DNA of 64,000 nt from Nitrososphaerota archaeon (GTDB taxonomy: Archaea > Thermoproteota > Nitrososphaeria > Nitrososphaerales > JACPRH01): assembly GCA_023379805.1 (NCBI GenBank), contig JAMCPI010000002.1, positions 1-64,000 on the forward strand, given 5' to 3'. The notes below the pieces were generated by a model. It was not told the origin of the DNA, did no database searches, and was given only the letters and a program-made list of their open reading frames with translations. Shown one piece after another: positions 59,131 through 64,000 of the stretch. The position numbers and the translations under genes were made by a program. Within the stretch, counting starts at the first letter, position 1. Every line of letters starts with the position of its first letter.

Positions 59131-60032
59131 CCCATAAACAGGATATCCCATCCTTTGAGTGGAGCTGGAGCGACGCGCCTATCCTGCTGCCCTTAGCCTT
59201 TGAATCTAGAGAATGGAACGCGGTGAACATCGCGTTTTTCCTAGCTGAGTACTCCGGCTCGCAGGTCAACATACTGCACGTGAGCTCCAGAACAGATAAC
59301 ACTGGAAAGAGAGATGAGTTCCTGAAAAAGCTCGAGCAGATTGCGGCTGAACTGAAGGTCAAATACAGCGTAAACTATGTGGAGACAAAATCAGCTGAGC
59401 CTGGTGTCTCCGAGATAGCTGACACAATAGTTTCGCAATCTGAAAAGATGAGCTGCCAAGCCATCGTTATGTCGGCTAATCGAGAATCGTTCTTCCGCGA
59501 ATTCTTCGGAAGAATCTCCGACAAGGTGGCGAGAAAATCCAAGCGTACAGTTCTCCTCGTCGAAACACCTCACCCCAACATCACCGTACCTAAGGAACCC
59601 TCCAAAATCCTCATCCCCGTGCTTAGAGACGAATATGATCCTAGTGCATACGTAGTGGCTGCAGCACTCTCCAGCACCGCAACCACTGCACGCTCAGAGC
59701 TTGTTGCTGCCCGAGTTGTCTATCTGCCTCCAACTATCCCGCTTGATGCAGTGGATGTGTCGAAGAGCCTTAGGCGGCTTGAACAGAACTTCTCATACCG
59801 TGTAGCATCCAGTATCAAGAATCTAGGCCGCCTCTTCACACCAAAGATCTTACCCGTAAGAGACATAGGGAAGGATGTAAACAACTATGCGCAGGAGATA
59901 GAAGCAGATGCAATAATCCTATGCAACCATAAACCGTCCAGCTTCCGCAAACTTCTACCGCGAGAAGAGTACGACATAGTCGGGAACGCTACCCGCGTCG
60001 TACTGGTCGTGTTCCCAAAAGACGTTAGTTAG
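59127..60032 (+). CDS. tandem universal stress (UspA-like) domain protein
   Basis: This 301-residue protein starts at TTG overlapping the permease stop. Two UspA-like alpha/beta halves are visible (about 15-150 and 160-300). The first has ILLPLAFESREWNAVNIAFFLA, AIVMSANRESFFREFFGRIS and KRTVLLVETP. The second has ILIPVLRDEYDPSAYVVAAA and ADAIILCNHKPSS...RVVLVVFP. A G-x2-G-x9-G(S/T) ATP site is not clearly kept. It probably regulates or stabilises the permease, since such domains are often fused to APC carriers. Confidence 0.85.
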   Translation: MTHKQDIPSFEWSWSDAPILLPLAFESREWNAVNIAFFLAEYSGSQVNILHVSSRTDNTGKRDEFLKKLEQIAAELKVKYSVNYVETKSAEPGVSEIADTIVSQSEKMSCQAIVMSANRESFFREFFGRISDKVARKSKRTVLLVETPHPNITVPKEPSKILIPVLRDEYDPSAYVVAAALSSTATTARSELVAARVVYLPPTIPLDAVDVSKSLRRLEQNFSYRVASSIKNLGRLFTPKILPVRDIGKDVNNYAQEIEADAIILCNHKPSSFRKLLPREEYDIVGNATRVVLVVFPKDVS

Positions 60033-60077
60033 CTAACAGAACGTAAATAACGCGTGCAATCGTTTCTTAAGCTTGTT

Positions 60078-61328
60078 CTACTGCTTGTATCTTAGAATGG
60101 CTGCGATGCCGCTGAAGCTCTTAAGCATTCGCCCCTCCTCTGTCTTTGAAGAGATAACCTCGATCTTCGCCGCCGAGTCTGTTCCCAAGTCAGCGAAATA
60201 CTCAATGATATCATTCTCTTCAAGTACTCTGTCTGGGCTTCCGCATTGAGGGCAGACCGCGCCTATCATCTTCTGCTTCTCATCCATGTAGGTATCTCTG
60301 CCGACGATTCTGACCTCATTCTTCCCGCAGTGCTTGCAGATGACTCTGAGACGGGTCATCCCGATGTCGTCAACGATGAGGACGGTGTCGGCAGCTGCTT
60401 TCAACAAAGCGTCTTCGACATCTTTCAATCCGTATATTGCGAGGCCCTGAGACTTGTTTACCTCTCTCAGGAAGTTCTGGACGAGCCGCTTCTCCTCCAT
60501 CAGCCGCACTCCTTGAAGAACATCGGCTGAGCGTTCAAGTGTCTCGCGAACACCTTCTTCACCTGCGTAAGAGGTGTCCAGCACAGCCAACACATTGTTT
60601 TGGAGACGGTAGTCAAGATACTCCTCCTTCAGGAAGTTGCTTTTCGTGGGGCCGGGGCCGCCTACAATAAGCCCTTGCACAGCATAGTCGTCGAGAAATA
60701 TCTTCTTGGCGTGATCAGCGATGCGGTGATAGTAGCCGGTTAACTCCATTTCTCGCATTCTTTCGAACCTGCGGGCTGACTGTCCGCCTGCGCGATGCTT
60801 CCCTGCGACACCTGATGTGAGAACCTTGATCACGTCAACCCTGTCTCCTGAGACGATGCCGATGCCTGTTTCGCTGGCGTCGATGCTCAGGATGCCGATT
60901 GCCTTCTTCTCCCTGATCATTTCTCTGAGATGCTCTAGGTGGAAGTGGTCGTCGCAGCGGTAGAGGTAGGTTTGAACTGTCTCGTGGGGGATGATTTCGT
61001 AGACCTCGATAGGTTCGCTGCCCGGTGGAGCGTCACCGGCTATTGCGCCTGCGAAGATCACGATGCCTGTCTTAGGGGGCTCCTTGTAGAGCTTGAGCCG
61101 CTGCATTGTGCGTGTAAGTGCGTCCTGCACATGGTTTCTGGTGGTGTCTGACTTGATGTTTGAAGCGGTTCCGTATTCATCCTTCAGGTTGGTGATTACT
61201 TCATGTAATGCTTTGCTCGGAGGAACGTACAGGGAGACCAGTTCAGTTCCCCTACCCCTCTTCGAAGAGAGGCTGGAGAGGAGTTTTTTGATCTTATAGA
61301 GTGATACAGAGTCTGCTTGGTTGCTCAT
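60078..61328 (-). CDS. prf1: archaeal peptide chain release factor aRF1
   Basis: A 416-residue termination factor. Domain 1 contains NIKS (57-60), which reads stop codons. Domain 2 contains GGQ (181-183), which triggers peptide release. Domain 3 binds the recycling ATPase ABCE1. C-terminal zinc-type pairs are visible (VICKHCGKNEVR ... VCPQCGSPD), as in many archaeal aRF1 proteins. The gene has ATG at 61328 and converges with the stress-protein gene. Confidence 0.96.
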   Translation of the reverse strand: MSNQADSVSLYKIKKLLSSLSSKRGRGTELVSLYVPPSKALHEVITNLKDEYGTASNIKSDTTRNHVQDALTRTMQRLKLYKEPPKTGIVIFAGAIAGDAPPGSEPIEVYEIIPHETVQTYLYRCDDHFHLEHLREMIREKKAIGILSIDASETGIGIVSGDRVDVIKVLTSGVAGKHRAGGQSARRFERMREMELTGYYHRIADHAKKIFLDDYAVQGLIVGGPGPTKSNFLKEEYLDYRLQNNVLAVLDTSYAGEEGVRETLERSADVLQGVRLMEEKRLVQNFLREVNKSQGLAIYGLKDVEDALLKAAADTVLIVDDIGMTRLRVICKHCGKNEVRIVGRDTYMDEKQKMIGAVCPQCGSPDRVLEENDIIEYFADLGTDSAAKIEVISSKTEEGRMLKSFSGIAAILRYKQ

Positions 61329-61473
61329 TTAATTTATTCCCTCCGGTAACCGTCATCTAGAAGATTCGATCTTAAACTGTTTCGAGCAGCTAAATTCCAA
61401 GACGTAAATAGACCCGTGCCTATACGATATAAAATTAACGGATTCGGTTACCTCAGATGCGTCGGTTTATCAG

Positions 61474-61707
61474 CTACCTGACTGCCTCTTCTTCTCGCTG
61501 TTTCAAGACATTCTTCAGAACCTCGTCAGCACATGCATACATTGATAACTTGCCAGCGGAGTCAACGATGTCAGGAAGCGGCTTGATTACTAGACCTTCG
61601 CTTGTCTCCTCAAACGTTACTGTAGTGCCTTCCGCTATCCGATACTTCCTTCTCATCACTGAAGGAATTGTTACTTGGCCTTTCTTCGTAACCCTTGAGT
61701 TCATCAA
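61474..61707 (-). CDS. AbrB/SpoVT-type DNA-binding protein
   Basis: A 77-residue protein with the swapped-hairpin barrel pattern NSRVTKKGQVTIPSVMRRKYRIAEGTTVTFEETSEGLVIKPL. These proteins are transcription regulators or the antitoxin half of toxin pairs. The adjacent gene is a DNA polymerase and no toxin (e.g. PIN domain) is in range, so the regulator role is more likely. The first or second methionine can serve as start. Confidence 0.88.
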   Translation of the reverse strand: MMNSRVTKKGQVTIPSVMRRKYRIAEGTTVTFEETSEGLVIKPLPDIVDSAGKLSMYACADEVLKNVLKQREEEAVR

Positions 61708-61735
61708 CTTAACAGAAAGCGAATTGAATAAAAGT

Positions 61736-62812
61736 CTATAGAAATTTGTCTAGGGGAGTTTCGCCGTACTGCTGCTTCTGCTTCAGGTTGGCGACCTTGA
61801 TGCCTATGCGGTGGATTTTACGTGGATCGGATTCGAAGGCGCGAACGAGGTGTTGGGCGGTTTCCGCCATGGCTTGTTTGGATGAGGTGTGTTCTCGGAG
61901 GGTTTTGGATTTGCTGCGGGTCTGGTAGTCTTCGAAGATCACTGTTACCCCGATGTTCTGGTAGAGGAAGCCCTCCTCCTCAGCTTGCCTGTGCACTTCG
62001 TCAATCATGGGTTCAAGGGCTTTCCGGAGCTTCTCCCAGTCCTTGGTGTCCTCGTCGAGGGTGCGTAGCCTGCCTATGGATTTCTTCTCAACCTCCTGCA
62101 CAGGGGTTTCGTCAACACCGTTAGCGGCATCCCACATCCAGGCCCCGTTCTTGCCGAAGCGCTGCACCAGAACGGTTTTGGATGCACGGGCTAGGTCACC
62201 GATGGTTTTGACGCCTAGACCATTGAGTTCTTCAGTGGTTTTTCGACCAACACCGGGGATTTTATCGACAGGTAGCGGTTCGAGGAACTTCAATGCTTCC
62301 TCGGGGGTGACTACTGTTAAGCCGTCGGGCTTCTGGTAGTCGGATGCGATTTTGGCGATGGTTTTGTTGGGGGCGACTCCGATGCTGCAGGTTAGATACT
62401 CCTTCCGTTTTATTGCTCGTTTTATTTCGCGGGCGGTCTTCTCCGCCGCTGTGTAGTCGGGTGTGCTGCTGGTGATGTCGAGGTAGGCTTCGTCGATGCT
62501 TGCCTCTTCAACTATGTCCGCGTAGTCTCTGAGAATGTCCATGATGCGGCTGGACACCGCTTCGTAGAGCGTGTGGTTCGGTTTCAGATATACGCCGTCT
62601 GGGCACAGTCGGTGAGCGGCTGAGGCGGCTATTCCGGATTTGACTCCGAAGCGTCTCGCCTCGTAGCTGCAGGCGGCTACTGCGCCTCGCTCAAGATTAT
62701 GCTGCGGGCCTTCGATGATGATTACCGGTTTGTCCTTCAGCTCCGGCCTCTCACGTTTCTCTACTGCAGTGTAGAAAGAGTCCATGTCTACGTGGAAGAC
62801 TATCCGCGGCAT
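61736..62812 (-). CDS. dbh: Y-family DNA polymerase (Dpo4/DinB)
   Basis: A 358-residue translesion polymerase. The catalytic residues are in FHVDMDSFYTAVE (Asp7/Asp9 region) and SIDEAYLDI (about 104-112). The thumb has IPGVGRKTTEELNGLGVKTIGDLA, and the little finger follows. It copies past damaged bases with low fidelity. A C-terminal PIP-like motif (QKQQYGETPLDKFL) could bind the sliding clamp. It lies between a small membrane protein and the AbrB gene, on the same strand. Confidence 0.95.
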   Translation of the reverse strand: MPRIVFHVDMDSFYTAVEKRERPELKDKPVIIIEGPQHNLERGAVAACSYEARRFGVKSGIAASAAHRLCPDGVYLKPNHTLYEAVSSRIMDILRDYADIVEEASIDEAYLDITSSTPDYTAAEKTAREIKRAIKRKEYLTCSIGVAPNKTIAKIASDYQKPDGLTVVTPEEALKFLEPLPVDKIPGVGRKTTEELNGLGVKTIGDLARASKTVLVQRFGKNGAWMWDAANGVDETPVQEVEKKSIGRLRTLDEDTKDWEKLRKALEPMIDEVHRQAEEEGFLYQNIGVTVIFEDYQTRSKSKTLREHTSSKQAMAETAQHLVRAFESDPRKIHRIGIKVANLKQKQQYGETPLDKFL

Positions 62813-62830
62813 GACGGATGCTCGAACCGG

Positions 62831-63076
62831 CTATTCTTCGGCGGTCTCTTCTTTAACTTTGGCGCTCGTCGTCGTGCTCGGCTCCTCTTCGTCTTGAAGT
62901 CTCTCTTCACGGTCGCCGCCTATGAAGAAGGTGACGACGCCGAGGAGGACAAGGATGATTCCTATGCCGATTACGAGGTTCTCGCGATTACCTTGGGCTC
63001 TCTGAATTGCAGCATATGCAAGAAGAAGGGCTCCAACAGCTATAATACCAATCTTGATTAGAGTTGGCCTATGCAA
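62831..63076 (-). CDS. small membrane protein with acidic tail
   Basis: An 81-residue protein with two helices (IKIGIIAVGALLLAYAAIQ and LVIGIGIILVLLGVVTFFIGG) and a hydrophilic Glu/Thr/Ser tail (REERLQDEEEPSTTTSAKVK). Both ends probably face the cytoplasm. It ends 18 bp before the polymerase start on the same strand. No family is recognised. Confidence 0.65.
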   Translation of the reverse strand: MHRPTLIKIGIIAVGALLLAYAAIQRAQGNRENLVIGIGIILVLLGVVTFFIGGDREERLQDEEEPSTTTSAKVKEETAEE

Positions 63077-63206
63077 AGGGGTCGAACTTTTCGTTAAACC
63101 CAGCCTATACTTAAGGATTATCAGACCTGTTTTCAGATCAGCTGGGAACTATCGTATTTTTCAGGTTTAGACGGCTATTCTTCCTTCCTCTGCAGGGACT
63201 TCTCGG

Positions 63207-64000
63207 CTATGGTGCCGCTTCGAGTCGGAGTACATCGCCGCCCCATATCTCCTGAGCGCCTGAAGTTTCGAATACTGTTCGCCCAGTTTCATCGTTGATT
63301 ACGAGGTGAGCTCGAAGCGGCATCTCTAATCCGGCGGTGTCTAAATCTGCTTGATGGCTGCCGTCTGGAACGGTTGCGCGGGAGATCTGCTGAGTGCCGT
63401 TGCGGAGTTCTACTGTCCAGCGAGGTTGGAGCCCGTTGATTGTGAGGTTGTTGCCGTAAATTTTAACGTCTTTGATGATGTGCCAATCGTAGTGAACGTA
63501 GCTTGACGCTCCGAAGCCGAGTCCGCTGAAAGTTCTTTTGAAACTACCCTGCCAGTTTAGAACCGGTTTCCGATCCACGTATATCTGCAAAGTGTTGTTG
63601 CTGACTACTATCTTCGCCTGATGCCACTGCTCTCTGATAGTGATGTTTACGTAAGCCAGATGGTTGCTCACATTATCCTTTATGAGACCTATGTAGCTTG
63701 GAGAAGGATCGTTAACCCAGTCGCCGCCAACGTTGTACAGGGTTTTCCACTCAATTCCGTAGCCCGGCACACTTCTATCGGAACAGGGTCTCTCATCAGG
63801 CCTGCAGGTGAAACCTAGGTATCTACCAGCACCAGGATCGTAGTTGCTCCTCTTGTAGAACATGAATACGAATCCGTTGCCGCTGTTACCACCTCCAACG
63901 TAGTAGCTGAACTCCGCGGTGAACGGCTGGGTGATGTTCTTCTTCAGCCACATCACTCCTGTGGTGTTGAACCGCGGGTAAGCAAGAATCAACGTGTGAT
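63207..64000 (-). CDS. partial extracellular lectin/glucanase-like protein
   Basis: The frame is open to the right edge (upstream codons encode HT before LILAYPRFNTTG), so the N-terminal part is outside the window. The visible 260 residues resemble a concanavalin-A-like beta-sandwich: FTAEFSYYVGGGNSGNGFVFMFY, GIEWKTLYNVGGDWVND, WHQAKIVVSNNTLQIYVDRKPVLNWQG. A small beta domain follows. Several N-x-T/S sequons and no cytosolic motif suggest a secreted or surface protein that binds glycans. A TTG at 63992 may look like a start but is probably internal. Confidence 0.7.
   Translation of the reverse strand, partial: HTLILAYPRFNTTGVMWLKKNITQPFTAEFSYYVGGGNSGNGFVFMFYKRSNYDPGAGRYLGFTCRPDERPCSDRSVPGYGIEWKTLYNVGGDWVNDPSPSYIGLIKDNVSNHLAYVNITIREQWHQAKIVVSNNTLQIYVDRKPVLNWQGSFKRTFSGLGFGASSYVHYDWHIIKDVKIYGNNLTINGLQPRWTVELRNGTQQISRATVPDGSHQADLDTAGLEMPLRAHLVINDETGRTVFETSGAQEIWGGDVLRLEAAP

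Noticed and set aside
1-64000. CRISPR arrays, insertion sequences, integrases, rRNA genes
   Set aside because: I saw no regularly spaced repeats, transposase or integrase genes, terminal repeats of an IS, or rRNA sequence in the window.

Overview
The window looks like a chromosome segment of a mesophilic to moderately thermophilic archaeon of the TACK group, most likely in or near the class Nitrososphaeria (Thaumarchaeota sensu lato). The evidence is archaeal information processing (Sec61-beta, multi-OB-fold RPA, Lhr helicase, aRF1, archaeal-type ValRS, Dpo4-like polymerase), leaderless genes with TATA boxes about 25-35 nt upstream, frequent TTG/GTG starts, archaeal families (DUF2070, DUF5679, TRAM, ThiDN, ThiR, TRASH-type regulator), a NitrOD5-like protein, and four tRNA genes that all carry introns, several at non-canonical positions. 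No lineage-defining gene (rRNA, amoA) is present, so the assignment stops at about class level.

Layout. 1-8.9 kb: sec61-beta and DUF2070, a small metalloprotease, RPA facing Lhr, rhomboid, a one-helix microprotein and a Trm112-like protein. 8.9-14.3 kb: a thiamine island, with a minus-strand operon thiW - P-loop NTPase - NCS1 permease - thiDN diverging from the regulator thiR over a short palindromic promoter. 14.3-18.8 kb: an accessory stretch of small genes (zinc ribbons, NitrOD5, V4R and MEDS sensors, DUF5679) mixed with decayed genes (an Lrp/AsnC ligand-domain remnant and a frameshifted ferritin-like remnant). 18.9-24 kb: an elongator tRNA-Met gene with two introns, phosphoribosyltransferase, CoA-binding protein, Hsp20, DUF4443-like protein, CobO and an orphan DNA methyltransferase. 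24-27 kb: a copper module, with a TRASH-domain regulator diverging from CopA. 27-32.5 kb: PLD-like and HtrA membrane or envelope proteins, an ArsR regulator with a second Hsp20, two tRNAs and a putative structured RNA. 32-38.6 kb: ACT/UPF0210 pair, DUF166, a membrane-anchored SagB-type oxidoreductase, an HMGL-family synthase, a phosphoesterase and a SWIM protein. 38.6-45 kb: tRNA-Thr, a hybrid histidine kinase, cupin, F420-type oxidoreductase, zinc finger, secreted, TRAM and nitroreductase genes. 45-49 kb: purD-purN and a GltD-like flavoprotein. 49-64 kb: secreted subtilase, DUF885, an MIT-like protein, a stand-alone WWDYG-domain protein, valS, an amino-acid permease with a universal stress protein, aRF1, AbrB, Dpo4, and a partial lectin-like protein running off the end.

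The strongest undescribed signal is a family of three non-coding loci (about 9.07-9.31, 21.41-21.61 and 44.68-44.88 kb). They share an upstream GC-rich promoter element, a TATA box and a conserved RNA core (AGTTGC-NN-GGAT ... TTGCAAGA-N(2-4)-ATCC). Two of them also share a compensated hairpin capped by CAACGCTTGTTG. They fill three of the longest gene-free gaps and look like a multicopy small RNA with its own promoter. A second, unrelated structured RNA candidate lies at about 31.15-31.27 kb.
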